Source: Strongylocentrotus purpuratus (lineage: Eukaryota; Echinodermata; Echinoidea; Camarodonta; Strongylocentrotidae). Taken from it: a DNA stretch of 64,000 nt. Location of the stretch: contig NW_022145611.1 in assembly GCF_000002235.5 (NCBI RefSeq), forward strand, positions 21,016,114 to 21,080,113. Direction: 5' to 3'. Under the pieces are notes generated by a model that was given only the letters and a program-made list of their open reading frames with translations, made no database searches and was not told the origin of the DNA. Position numbers and translations under genes: made by a program. The first letter of the stretch is position 1, and every line of letters begins with the position of its first letter. Shown in pieces: positions 53,901 to 64,000 of this stretch.

Positions 53901-56900
53901 AGTCACAATTTTCCAGCAAATAAATTCTTTCAGCAACATGAAACACAATAATTTTAAGACCAGTAGCTGAAAATTGGCAGAAGTCATTTGTAAATTGATG
54001 CAATGCTTACAAACAACTACATACTGACAAAATGCAATAAAATGCAAACTACAGTGGGGAAAATGCAAAAATACACATGGCAAGACAACATCTCTTTCTA
54101 AACCTGTCAAAATGATACATATTTTGTACTGGGATGGGATGGAATGGAACATAAATAAATTCCTACATTTTGAACGATTATCTATTTTCCCCTAATCTTA
54201 ATCTGTTGACTCCTGAAGTGTCTCATTCCACACAGGCATTGTTCAGGAACCACCCAATTCCAGTAGCTAATGGCTTAATAGCAAACTAGATAAAATTTAG
54301 CTTATTTTCAACTTGATTTTGATTTCATTTTTTAGGAAGATAACAGTTTTTTGAAGCAAAATTTTATAATAAAATCAAATGCGACACAGTTTCATTTTAC
54401 TAACTGACACAGTGAGGAAAACAAAATTTTTGTTTGACCAAAGAAGCATTTGGGGAACACAGAACAGCGGGAAGACTGTTGGGACTACGCAATACAATTT
54501 TGTTGGGAAATGATAACAATGCCAAGGAAATAAAAACTCATATCTGCTATTGAATTTCCATTTTTGATCACAAATATCTTTAGACAAAACAGCCAATCAT
54601 TTTAGGGTCATCTTTAAAGTTGGAGCAGCAGCAGGAAGGGGTATATCAAAAACAAGAAAAGGATTTCCAAACGCATAAATGATCAAACAGTAGAAGGATT
54701 TTTTTCTTCTTCAAAGCTGATATCACAAAAACAACAATCACTGCTAAATCAAAAAGAATTTACAGATACTAAAATGAGGAAAGTGATGAGTAGATTATCA
54801 AATGACAATTTTGTCTAATCTAACATTTAGGCATTTGTGATTTTAGGGATATTTTCTTTCACTGTGAAAAGCTTGTATTTTACAATTGCAAGAGTGGGAT
54901 TTGATAGGTTGTTTCAAAAACAAATAAGTGAAAAGTAGAGAAAATTGCTGGCTATTGATCAGTGAACACAAGAAAAGCCTTTTGTTTCAAAAGAGAATTT
55001 TGGGGTTTTGTTGTCTTACTGACCTTCTGTGTAATTCACATAAAAATAATATTCATGCAATGATAAAAGAGAAATTCAAGATATTGTTAAATGGTTAATA
55101 GTCGTCATAATGCAATAGTACTATTTCTTGCAATATTTAAAAAGATAGGATCAACCAGAGTTGTAGTCCTTAAGATTCTTAGATACACATTAATAACTGA
55201 CATGCACATTAAAATTCATACATTGTGTGATGTTGTTCAAAAAATGAGAACGAAATTCAATTGTTATTTTAGTTGAACAATTTCTCAAGAACATTTTACA
55301 GCCTTATTATTTTGATTCTTATCTGACAGGAGGAAATGTACGGTAAGTCAATAAACATGCACAATATTCACTATGTACATTTCATCCTCCTGGTATAATA
55401 TAAGCAGTTAAAAATATATATCTTTAAAAAGTCCATACATGTGTTATACATCGTCATATTCACCTGTGATAAACATTTGTCGCAAATATTGTTATTATGC
55501 TGTTACTAGCAGACCTACACCTATAAGAACTTGTACATGTCTGTTGTATCTTTTTAGACAGATTCATACCAATTTTGTAATTTTTTTGAAAACATGTATG
55601 AATTCTTGGCCCAAATATGATAAGCCTGTCTTATACTCATCATTTTCTTACTTTCCGTTTCTTGTATATCATACAAGAGGTTTTGAATATACATATGGAT
55701 GTAGATGTGAGTACCAAAGCAAACATCAATAAAATATATGATAACAACATTAACATGTATTCTGAATGATGGTGATGTTCAGCTGAAAGATGACTGATGT
55801 CAGTGCTGAAATTCCCAACCTAACCAATAAAAGCTGATAAACAATATCACCATGATATTTTTGCACATAGAAATATATAAGCTGCTAAAGTGCCCATATG
55901 TGTGTGCCCTTGTTTACCTCAATGGTGTGTTATATCCTGCCATTTCAATAATTATAAATGAAGACAATACCAATGATTGATAAAAATAACCATATGACGA
56001 TGACTCTGTTTATTCCGTTGACCCGTTTCTATGACCAAACTACAAAGCGTTTGCAATGCTCTCAATAAACAGTTTGTTTAAGGACCCTATTCCAAATGAA
56101 ATTAGTCAAATCGACCCTGTAGAGCAAAAGCTTCCCTGTGCATGGTTGCAGCTTATATAAATGACATGGCATCCAATGAAAATGTTTATAAGTATGTGTC
56201 TGTAACTGTCTGTGTCTTGTGAGTGTGTCTGGTGAATTTAGTAATCCCAAAGATCATTGCTGGAGCTGGGTCATTCAAAAGTAGACTTGGAGGCATGTAC
56301 AAACAAACAAACATTTATAAACAATGTGGGGGAAAAAAACACAGAAATGCTATTTTTCCACAAGAGTGTCAAGTTTGTGAAAAGTGATGTGACTTATTTT
56401 GGTCTCTTGGTGCTATTTCTGATCATATTTCAGCCTATTTGCGACAGAAGTTAATGCTTTGAAGTTCTCCTTCAATCATTTCCACCATGTTTAGTGTCAA
56501 ATTATACCAAACATGGTAAAGCCCCAGTCCCATATAAAGCCGGACCAGCACGGACGAGCACGGACCACTCCGGACCATCCCGGACCATGGTCTGGGGTGA
56601 TCCGGGATGGTCCGGGATGTTTTGTTCAAAAAAGTGTGATGCTTTAAAAGCTACAGTCCCATATACGTCCCGGACCGTCCCGGACCATCCCGGACCCCAT
56701 CCGGGGTGATCCGGGATTCGGTCCGTGTTGACACCGTGTTGGCACCGGGGTGGTCCTGGATGGTCCTGGATGGTCCTGGATGGTCCTGGGCGGTCAATAA
56801 CTCACTCCCGGACTGCCACGGATCAACACGGACCGCCCCGGCGCCACTACGGATGACCCCGGACCTAGCACGGTGGCTACACGGATCACCCCGGATCAAA

Positions 56901-59900
56901 CTATTGTCCCGGACCGTCCCGGACCACCCCGGCAGTTTTTGACCGTCAAAAACATCCGGGGTCGACTCCCGGACCGCCCAGGACCATCCAGGACCATCCA
57001 GGACCATCCAGGACCATCCAGGACCACCCCGGTGCCAACACGGTGTCAACACGGACCGAATCCCGGATCACCCCGGATGGGGTCCGGGATGGTCCGGGAC
57101 GGTCCGGGACGTATATGGGACTGTAGCTTTAGATCCATACAACAATTCACACTCGTAGCAATGATCTTTAGGGGTAATGACTATATGTGATGCAGATAGT
57201 GTAGTTGCAATGTAGTGACTGACACTGTGATTGAACCCTGAAGCTATTCATATAGTTGCATGCTATGAGGGTGTGGTTTAGTGGTCACTGACCTTTGCGC
57301 AGGGCTGCGTTCAGGATCTCCTGTAGCTCCCAGGCATCGACTTCCATATCCTGTACAAGACAACAAAACAGATGTCATCAAATTGTATTCCATCTGGACA
57401 ATAGTCATTATTATTATCACCGTCATTGGATTCAGTTGATATTCTGCAAACAAAGTTCACTCTTTTTACTCAATTAGGGAGTGTTTCAACTAGTTGCTTA
57501 ATTGGTAAAAGCTTGTTCACGTCTGCCATGTGTCTTTGTGTTTACCCAATGAATGACATGGGGGGGGGGGTGGCTGGAAAAAAGTAGCTGCATGCAACAA
57601 ACTACCTACACATGGTCAATTGTCTGAACCAATAAACAAAATAATAAATTTTAAAAACACATAAATAAATCAAAATATCTAAATCAATTGAATCTACACC
57701 AAAAAAATATATTATTTGTTGAGACTCTGAAAGAAATGCTTTGTATTTTCTTCTGTTTTGTGATCACATAATGGTTATATAATTGTCATCTGTACACTTC
57801 TTTGTTAACTATATTTCTGCTGTTTATTGTTCAACCAATGGAAAAATAATGTCTATTGCAATCAAGAAATAAATTTGAATTCAATTCAATGAATCCATGT
57901 AAGTCAAGAATCTTGTTCTCAACAAAGTATCAATACAGCTATAAAATGCGCTACAAAAAAAAAGCTAATGATTTGTCATATGGACTTACAGGGCCGGTGA
58001 GTTTCTTGAAGAACTCACGGAAGCGTTGAGTCTGAGCATCGTCCTGTGGTGGCGGCTGTAGGGTTTAATTTTCAAACACAATCATGATCAATACACATCT
58101 GAGAGATAAATGGCAAAATGCAAAATTGTCTAAAGCCCTGACAAAATACAAAGGAGCAGAAAGCACTTGAGCTAGGGACAGCTTCTACAGAGCTCTGAAA
58201 ATTTTAGAAAATAAGGAATTCTACCTATTTTCACATTTTAGACAATAAAAAAGAAGGTTTGTTAAAGAGATTTTTTTAGGGCACTTGTTCAAACTGAGAG
58301 GGGACAAGTTTAGCCATGTGAATATTTCTCTTAACTTCACTGGAATTAATATCTCATAATTCATGCACTGGACGTGATAATGTAGAGTTGGACAAAAGAA
58401 TTCTAAATATGAAACATGTTGGGAGTAATTCTGTGTAGAATATAGGGTTCAACATTTCTTACAAAAATTGATATCTAACAAATCTCAAATTGAGAAAGCA
58501 ACAATCTGCAAATATAAAGTGGAAAAGACACATTGGTATGAACCAAAATGAGGATGTCATAAACTTGCATGATATGGTAGAAAAATAGAAATGAACCGTC
58601 ATACTGATACAAAAATGTTGTTCTTCTTCTTCAATTCAAAACCCAAATGTGCATGCATCATGTGCAATTGAACATAGCAATATCTGATTGAACTGTGTTC
58701 CACCGGTGTTGAAATCAAATATTACTGACAAGTTGATTTGTTTAATTTCACCACAGAACATTGCTAGCAGTTTTATCACACAACAAAACAAATATAATCA
58801 AGATTGTATAACAAGATTACAGTCATGAAATATGAATTATCTATGAACTAGGACAAATAACAAAAAACATGCTTCAATCAAACACTGCAAAGTGTCCACT
58901 TCAACTTAAATAATACATTCATTTTTCATGTTACAATATTATGATGAACAAATCCTGCTTCTCTCGTGATATCATGTATAAGCGATCGATCCTAAACATC
59001 GCAGTTACAATTTTGACATACTTTCAAAGCTTGGGCAAGATTTAAGAGTTTTAGAGTCTTATAGAACAAATTGTTAATATTTCAAATAATGGTAGTATCA
59101 ACCTCCTCCTTCTGAATGATGGTTTTCACGTCAAATCTATCTGGATGTTAATCATTAACATTGTTATTCTGCTGAATACCAAGCCAAAGATATCTTGGGC
59201 TAGAAAGAGTTCCCTAATTATTAAATCATACTCAACGAGTTAAAAATGAGGCAATATTTCAAAACAAAACATCTTGACAACCACTTTAAAACACCCTTTA
59301 TAGGCAAGTCCAAAGATTTGGTCATTGGCTGTCCCATATGTAACCATGAATACAGAAAAATAAACAACCATTTGGTTAAATGACACATGCTCTTGTGTCA
59401 ATTGCTCCATGATATTGTCCAGTACACGAACCATCTTCAACACTGGACTGAATACTATACCTAACCCTCATCCTAAAACCCTAAATTGTATTTTTAACTT
59501 ATTTACAATCCTAACCACTCTATATTTTTCATGATGCAACTGAGTCTCCAATATGCATCTACCTTGGTGGCCTAAAGCATACGAAAACCCATAGCAATTG
59601 TTTGAAATGTCAGAGCACTGACAATCAACATCACAAATTTGTCATTTGATCTGATCTGATCGAGCTCTAGAACGTCTGTCAACTTTCCAGGTATATTGCA
59701 AATTATGATGATGTCGGTAACCTATGGGACAATACACCCTGGACTTGCCTTTGTATTATTATACTCTCTATGCACCAATGTTATCGATCAAAACAAAATC
59801 TGTGACATGCAATATTCTTGCTGATAAAGACAAACAAAAGGTTACAATTATGTGATAACTCAATGTATAACAACTTATCATTTGATAACTTTTTTTCCAA

Positions 59901-62900
59901 TCTTAATTGTAAAAAAAAAAACTTCTTTTCTATCTCACACATGTATGGGGTAATTAAATAGTTTGAAAATTTTGAATAAAACTGCTAATCTAAAAGAAAA
60001 AATATATACATGTAAGGCAGTATATATTTATGGTTTCACATCGAGATATCTAAAAGGCAAATTTCTGAATTGGCCTGCTTTTCAAATACATCACAACAAA
60101 ATCTAAAAAACAAATCAGGCAAACATTAATCAGGAGGTACTTGTTCATTTGCATAATTTATGAGTTTTTGTAATCCAAAAAAAGACACTTCTTGTTCAAG
60201 TTGACCTGATTTAACCCTCCTGACATGAATAAAGATTTGTTTAACATAACTCCTAAAATCTAAATCACATATCTAGGATCCACACTTGTTCACTGGAGTT
60301 GTGTTCAACCACTACTTTTCATGCATGCCACAGGTAAATTCATGTTTTTGTATGATATATGCATCAAAATAAGATAATTCCATTATTATGGTTGGCAACT
60401 GACAAAATCACTACTGAATTCAGTCCATCATCATCGACATTCAGGGATTCTGATGCACGTACAGAACCATAATAATATGAAAGACTAGATGGATCTTCGA
60501 CTGTGCGCAGTCATAGAGCGATTTAAAATTCAATTTTATTTTAATCCATTAAAGATAAACTTTAGTACTGGTAATGCTATTGCATTGTGAAAGAAAAGGT
60601 GTGGAAAGGATCAGAAACCGTTGATCATGTAGCATGTAAGTATTGGTGTGCACTGCAAGGTTCTGGAGTCATCAAAATCATAATAAATTTGACCGAGTCT
60701 TGGTAAAGTAACAAGCACTGTACACAGAAAGCTATATATGGGACAACACACATGGTGTCGGGGCTAGTACTACCTTGATTTCCTTGTCTTTCTATGCTCA
60801 TTACTCAGCCAGTATACATTTTCTTCCAAAATTGTTCGGCACATGTCATTTATTTGTAATCTTGAACATTCAGTGTAAGTTTAGTTTGATTCTGTGAGAA
60901 TTAATTTTCTTTTTTTTTTACCAGAACTGGAGTTTATCTTTAACATGTTCTCAGAATATTGTGATTACAATCTATTTTTCACATACATGTATGACTCGTT
61001 GATCTTGGATCTCGTGACGGTTGACCCTAAAATCCAACTTCAGTCCAGGCAAGAATGTCATTTTGGCGAAGGTATGAGAAGTGATCGATGGGTGAAGCAT
61101 GGTAAATCAGTATGCACATGATTAAATCACGTCAAAACTTCCACAAGAAAAGAAGAAGACATATTCTAGGAATGTCCTGTAAACTCATGTCCACAACGTG
61201 AAGGAGAGGATGATGATGATTGTGTCACAAACTCTTGCAGTGCTCTCAAAAAAATGTCTTTTGTTATGAAGAGGGAGGGGGAGAAAACACATTTGTGATG
61301 GTGTTCGAGGGGGGTCAGTCACGCCGGTCAAGCTGTTCAAACCCATGCGACGAGGCCCAACTGATTGGTCGAAACCTCTGTGGTAGCCTACCCTGAAGAA
61401 GTCATATGACGTTTGATCCCATGCCGGCGAATGGATGTAACCTGTCGGGGAATGCGAGTAACCGGTCGAGTAATCGGTCGTCGAGTGACCGGAGGAGTAA
61501 CCAGATGGAGACAGACTCGGCGAAAAACACGGCTGAGCATATGACTGGAAGGGACTCTGGCTCTTCTGAATAAATAAATAAAATCCCTCTTCCTACTTAT
61601 GTATATTCAATTTTCCAAGAAGATAATTATCGAAAAGAATAGGAATGTACCATGAACACCAGATGACAATCACTACTCCTGCATTCAAAAAGTAATGTTT
61701 GAATTCTATGATATGCTGAAGATACTTTTTAGTAGTAATCATTTACCAATGCACAAACATTTTAATATTTCTTTATCTATTTATTCTAGATGTTATTCAT
61801 TCACTATAAATGAACATGCGCAGGCAATACTTGGTGACTATATGAGTTGCAATATAACAATGAAATCGGATATCTGATCGAAGCCATGCTCGTCACCCCA
61901 AACTCGGTCATCTCCAGATACCGTGCAACTCACTCTCACCTGAGTAGCGGATGGAGCGGCGGCAAAGGTATCGCGAGACGAGTTTGCGGAGATGGGAGGG
62001 GCGGCGTAGGTATCGTGGGACGCCTTTTATAAGCAGGTACATGTAGGTAGGGGGGAGTTGCGAAAATTCATTGGAGCAAAGTACAATTACACGTGCATAC
62101 AATGACACAGAGAGAATCTAGGGGATGACGGGGGATTTTTTTTCAAAGAGAGTTGCATGAGCACATGAAAATGCATTTTTAAAGTTACAAGTACTGGATA
62201 GTATAAACAAATGGGTGGGAAAAATTTTTTAAACTATGGGAGACTAGGCATATGGTTTCACTGGATTTAAACCCATTGGAAATGGCATTCACTACATATG
62301 AACATGTGGGTGTTTTCAGAGTGGGTCCATGATTGAGGGAACATTTCATCAATTCAAACGTTTCAAATAGAAAACCATGCATTAACATATAAAGTCTTGA
62401 ATAAACAGCCTTGAGAGGATAGGAACACAGCTTTCATCTTATTGAGAGGTTATTGTCTCACCTGGCCAGGAGCACTGGGAGCACTGTATGCATCCTGGGC
62501 TGCGTTTACATTAGACTTGCAAAGGAGGTTATTAAAATATCAACTGAAATACCAGTCATTTTCCAAACAATTCTATGACATCAAGACCCTCCCTCAGTGT
62601 TATTTAGAGTACGCATATGCGTGTTCCCTCTATGTGGGGGAGGGTGCACATTTTCTTTTATTTAAAGCCTATCTGCACTAGTTTGGCCAGGAGGGATTAG
62701 ACCCTGCATGGTCACTGACAGGTGGTTATCTTATCAAATCACTTCTCAAATTACATAAGAAAAAGGGGATCATGGGGACCAACGGGTACCACTTAGGCAT
62801 TGTTTGCTATATAGAGGGTACAAGTAGCTACAGGTAGTGTAGTCCCGCTTTATGCAAAAGACCGAAGTGACAACTATTTCCCAACTGACTACTAGCTAGA

Positions 62901-63796
62901 TCAACTTCACATTTAGTCATTTTCTAACCACTACTTCCACACCATGACCCTTCACCTTTATACTTGAGGTCATTGCACTCTTACTGCGCTAGGTGACCTT
63001 TGAACTTGTGAAAAATTACTGCAGTGAAACTACGGTACAAGAAATATCTTTTTCATTCAAATACTACTAAAATATGATCCTTCACAGTGTTTTGGAGGTA
63101 GAGTAAAAAAAGTAATTCACTAAAAAATGTGTTCAGTCAATTTTATTATGGAAATTTTAGATTTAAAGGACTTCACTACTACAGGAAAAAGGGGGTAAAT
63201 ATATTTTGTATTTGTGACCCAGTTCTAATGAGATTATGACCGTGGAAGCAAATAAAACTGAAGCTCAACAGAAAGCGGAGAAATTGGTCAACAATAAAAG
63301 CAATGATCAACAATGGATACTAAAACAAAAATCAAATAAAAATCATTAAAGTTGAAAGCAGCTTAACTGATAACAATTAACACATACATGAGTAACCAGC
63401 TTCACAACATTTAAAGCATTTTTTTTTTTGCTTCATAAATCTACATTTGCTGCAAACTTTGGGTGAAAATGATAGATGTGGAGGTGTTAAGCGATCACTT
63501 CTACGATTTATTGAAAAAAATACATAAATACAAATAACAAAAAACAAATATGAATGTATTTGTGACAATATGAACATAAGCAAAGGCTATTCATAAGGGC
63601 TTCTATGCGATATAAAAATGGTTAAGCAACTCTTTGTGGGTTTTTTTCATTTCATGATACTCAATTCAAGTGCAAAAAAATAAATTTGCTGTATACAGAA
63701 CTATAATTTTGGAATGGAGTCAAAAAAGTTAATAAAGTAGTCAAAAATATTACCTGTTTGGGTACGTCTACCATGCCAGACTCTTCATCAATAGAT
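47738..63796 (-). CDS. Calpain, C-terminal 12 exons (penta-EF-hand domain)
   Basis: Calcium-activated cysteine protease of the cytosol; only the regulatory end lies in the window, and the Cys/His/Asn protease core is upstream of it. Exons in order: 63796-63754, 62515-62462, 62023-61940, 61565-61392, 58055-57990, 57350-57293, 52237-52179, 51275-51207, 50781-50703, 49713-49597, 48840-48788, 47764-47738. Together they give 293 residues plus stop with consistent phases. The first 118 or so residues are an acidic linker and a Ser/Tyr/Pro/Ala-rich spacer. Five EF-hands follow: EF1 FREFFKKLTGPDMEVDAWEL, EF2 DDDRSGKLGFEE, EF3 DQDKSGSFNGYE, EF4 degenerate ADKKGTVSFDSF, EF5 the dimer hand ending FLTMNIYS. 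From memory, the terminal exon lengths 58, 69, 79, 117 and 27 nt equal those of vertebrate calpains. The paralogue cannot be fixed without the protease part. Confidence 0.93.
48472..48720. mobile_element. MITE in the last calpain intron
   Basis: TTTAAGGCAGGGTATTTTAC and inverted TTTAAAGGCAGGGTGTTTTA then CC form the ends; the next bases (ACTACT) also mirror. About 249 bp, non-coding, 68 bp below the EF5 exon donor. Confidence 0.75.
48788..48840 (-). CDS. Calpain exon: start of EF5
   Basis: (T)SFAAKSRGGNASFGLDE. EF5 is the dimerisation hand; here the loop has no Asp at position 1 or 3, so it is not expected to bind calcium. 53 nt against about 59 usually, that is two residues shorter. Acceptor ACTTCTAG, donor GAA|GTAAGT. 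Confidence 0.9.
49017..49053. repeat. (TA)n microsatellite
   Basis: About 18 TA units in the intron between the EF4 and EF5 exons. Confidence 0.95.
49597..49713 (-). CDS. Calpain exon: EF4
   Basis: GFKLSNESFSALILRYADKK then GTVSFDSFIAAAIKLKYMF. The EF4 loop lacks several acidic ligands, as is common for this hand in calpains. 117 nt, acceptor TCTCTGACAG, donor A|GTGAGT. Confidence 0.95.
49785..50220. repeat. Large (ATC)n microsatellite
   Basis: About 430 bp of (ATC)n with ACC, GTC and TTC variants, in the intron between the EF3 and EF4 exons. Poly-His, poly-Met and poly-Asp frames across it are artefacts. A C run follows (50274-50293). Confidence 0.95.
50703..50781 (-). CDS. Calpain exon: EF3
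   Basis: AVFKKYDQDKSGSFNGYEMK then GALRSL plus one base. Canonical loop DQDKSGSFNGYE. 79 nt, acceptor TTTTTACAG, donor G|GTAAGA. Confidence 0.95.
50935..51010 (-). repeat. (AAT)n TATAGCGC repeat
   Basis: (TAA)n of about 30 nt then TTTATATAGCGCAGCTTTTA. Next to it, GTTGCACGTTGGAACCGAGT is tandemly duplicated at about 51069 and 51102. Confidence 0.6.
51207..51275 (-). CDS. Calpain exon: EF2
   Basis: DDRSGKLGFEEFRELWQNIS then AWK. Canonical calcium loop D-x-D-x-S-G-K-L-G-F-E-E with the first D from the previous exon. 69 nt, phase 0. Confidence 0.95.
51640..51720. repeat. Degenerate CCTAA-type repeat
   Basis: AGACCTAACCCTAAGCCTAA then CCCTAAACCTG: irregular CCCTAA-like units in a calpain intron. 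A third, shorter tract is near 59459-59488. Confidence 0.55.
51814..51961. mobile_element. MITE, family GGGTCCTGTTT, copy 2
   Basis: Termini GGGCCCCTGTTTCATAAAAC and (inverted) GGCCCGGTTTCATAAAAC, then CTTGTTATCAATAA arms on both sides; the interior AATTTGCTCACAGCCAATCC is the reverse of the GATTGGCTGAGAGC segment of 33094-33240. Confidence 0.8.
52179..52237 (-). CDS. Calpain exon: between EF1 and EF2
   Basis: ELQGGGFSLESCKSMVALTD, matching the calpain GFxLExCRSMVAL(M/T)D stretch. 59 nt, slightly shorter than the usual 65-nt exon, with the loop before GGGF being short. Donor GAT|GTATCC is non-ideal but GT. Confidence 0.92.
52238..53391. other. Calpain intron, no feature
   Basis: Plain AT-rich intron. 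No repeat or exon-like segment recognised. Confidence 0.5.
53392..53445. ncRNA. 54-nt hairpin with continuous 21-bp stem
   Basis: The 5' arm GCAGAAGGGCATTAGTGCTG + T pairs base by base with ACAGTGTTAATGCCCTTCTG + C (three G-T wobbles), leaving a 12-nt loop. The pairing does not extend outside. Size resembles a short pre-miRNA or a tiny MITE. If expressed from the calpain intron it would be antisense-symmetric, so either strand is possible. No known miRNA seed was recognised. Confidence 0.5.
53446..56516. other. Calpain intron, no gene
   Basis: AT-rich intron with a T/G run near 53829-53852 (bases T then G then GTGGGG). No exon-like segment with calpain similarity; none is needed, as phases join across this intron. 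Confidence 0.55.
56517..56630. repeat. Partial copy of the CGGACC foldback
   Basis: AAAGCCCCAGTCCCATATAA, then GGACCAGCACGGACGAGCAC and GGTGATCCGGGATGGTCCGG. It resembles the outer arm of 56647-57130, 16 bp away. Confidence 0.7.
56647..57130. mobile_element. CGGACC-rich foldback element
   Basis: The outer arms of about 165 bp begin AAAGCTACAGTCCCATATAC and are mirrored at 56966-57130. They contain reiterated CCCGGACCATCC, CACCGTGTTGGCACCGGGG and a 10-bp TGGTCCTGGA tandem on each side. The centre keeps CGGACC/CGGATC repeats. GC content is far above the flanks. The frames rich in Gly-Pro or Arg-Pro across it are products of the repeats. Confidence 0.88.
57293..57350 (-). CDS. Calpain exon: EF1 loop and helix
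   Basis: DMEVDAWELQEILNAALRK plus one base; matches the calpain DMEV/I-x-x-x-EL EF1 signature. 58 nt, donor G|GTCAGT. Confidence 0.94.
57990..58055 (-). CDS. Calpain exon: start of EF1
   Basis: PPPQDDAQTQRFREFFKKLT then GP; the PEF domain begins at RFREFFKKL. Acceptor ACCCTACAG, donor CCT|GTAAGT, phase 0. Confidence 0.93.
58056..61391. other. Calpain intron, no feature
   Basis: 3.3 kb of AT-rich DNA with ordinary composition; no repeat or exon could be supported. Confidence 0.5.
61392..61565 (-). CDS. Calpain exon: Ser/Tyr/Gly/Pro repeat spacer
   Basis: 58 codons with SPSGYSSGHSTTDYSTGY and SHSPTGYIHSPAWD, short reiterated SxxGY(S/I)HS units, ending TSYDFFR. Acceptor TTTATTCAG, donor AGG|GTAGGC, both phase 0. 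The tyrosine spacing recalls the low-complexity N-termini of some PEF proteins. It could be alternatively spliced because it is phase 0 on both sides. Confidence 0.8.
61940..62023 (-). CDS. Calpain exon: spacer part 2
   Basis: 28 codons, ASHDTYAAPPISANSSRD then TFAAAPSATQ; phase 0, donor CAG|GTGAGA, acceptor TTATAAAAG (weak pyrimidine tract). It repeats the D-(A/T)-Y/F-AAP pattern of the preceding exon, suggesting exon duplication. Confidence 0.65.
62462..62515 (-). CDS. Calpain exon: spacer part 1
   Basis: SNVNAAQDAYSAPSAPGQ, phase 0 at both ends, donor CAG|GTGAGA, acceptor CTCCTTTGCAAG. A second possible acceptor 16 nt inside (AACGCAG) would change phase. Similar in composition to the next exon (D-Y-AP-S pattern). 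Confidence 0.7.
62662..62847 (+). repeat. 180-bp dispersed repeat, copy 3
   Basis: AAAGCCTATCTGCACTAGTT, GGTCACTGACAGGTGGTTAT, AAAAGGGGATCATGGGGACC and TTAGGCATTGTTTGCTATAT then AGAGGG match 6297-6482 almost base by base. In a calpain intron. Confidence 0.8.
62848..63753. other. Calpain intron, no feature
   Basis: No repeat, exon or RNA gene recognised between the dispersed repeat and the acidic-linker exon. Confidence 0.5.
63754..63796 (-). CDS. Calpain exon: acidic linker
   Basis: SIDEESGMVDVPKQ, entered in phase 2 from an exon outside the window; donor CAG|GTAATA. The acidic EES stretch resembles the linker between the calpain C2-like domain and the EF-hands, which argues against a free-standing small subunit. 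Confidence 0.7.
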
Positions 63797-64000
63797 CTAT
63801 AAAAAAGAGGAGAGAAAGATCGTAATCGTCTGGCATTTTGTTGCTTGTATACATATGTCATGTGGTTTGAGAGTTTAAAATCAGACTTTTATGGCTTCAT
63901 TTGATTTACAAATCTGAGAGGGAAATAGTATCTCACCCTGTGTCTCATGTTACGGTGGTTACAGATAAAAGCACTCTGTCCCTCAAATAGGGTGTTAAAT

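Noticed and set aside
56494-57190. Collagen-like or proline-rich frames
   Set aside because: They arise from the CGGACC words of the foldback element, on both strands alike.
60768-60790. 18-nt microexon reading KDKEIK on the minus strand with a GT donor
   Set aside because: Too short to support, and the flanking calpain exons already join in phase without it.
63936-64000. Further upstream calpain exon ending at CAGG|GTGAGA
   Set aside because: The frame needed to join the next exon (two overhanging bases) contains a TGA, and the open alternative frame does not look like calpain.

Overview
This is eukaryotic DNA from a marine invertebrate, most likely an echinoderm and perhaps a sea urchin. 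That is an inference from AT-rich intergenic DNA, long G and C homopolymers inside transposon ends, (AAT)n-tailed TATAGCGC repeats, CR1/L2- and L1/Tx1-like LINEs, and very many foldback/MITE elements. No assignment to species is possible from the sequence alone. No bacterial-style operon, CRISPR array or prophage is present.

Two host genes can be reconstructed exon by exon, and they face each other (converge). (1) On the + strand, 498-25879, a complete cytosolic sulfotransferase (SULT1-like) has seven coding exons and 308 codons. Its first intron is about 21 kb and splits the PAPS-binding P-loop. All phases agree and the diagnostic SULT motifs are present. (2) On the - strand, 63796 down to 47738, lie the last twelve coding exons of a calpain. 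They encode the end of the upstream linker, an unusual multi-exon Ser/Tyr/Pro/Ala-rich spacer, and the whole penta-EF-hand domain to the stop codon. The protease core and C2-like domain must lie beyond position 64000.

Everything else is intron or intergenic DNA filled with mobile-element remains. Intron 1 of the sulfotransferase (664-21643) carries two hAT-type non-autonomous elements with target duplications, an 895-bp near-perfect palindrome, two LINE fragments of different families head to head, a SINE, a mariner-type half element, a 0.5-kb MITE and a 1.3-kb foldback. The 22-kb intergenic stretch (25.9-47.7 kb) holds a 932-bp mariner-type foldback with a TA duplication, another hAT MITE with an exact 8-bp duplication, and a 175-bp-unit tandem repeat. 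It also holds a 32-bp-unit minisatellite of about 22 copies surrounded by a local cluster of about 220-bp MITEs, and an L1/Tx1-like LINE between two direct copies of flanking DNA. Calpain introns contain a large ATC microsatellite, a CGGACC-rich foldback and a 54-nt hairpin with a continuous 21-bp stem.

Nothing here is a new multi-gene system. The observations most worth follow-up are the foldback/hAT families (several copies per window, with intact boundaries), the calpain spacer, the intronic hairpin and the all-frames-open 32-bp array.
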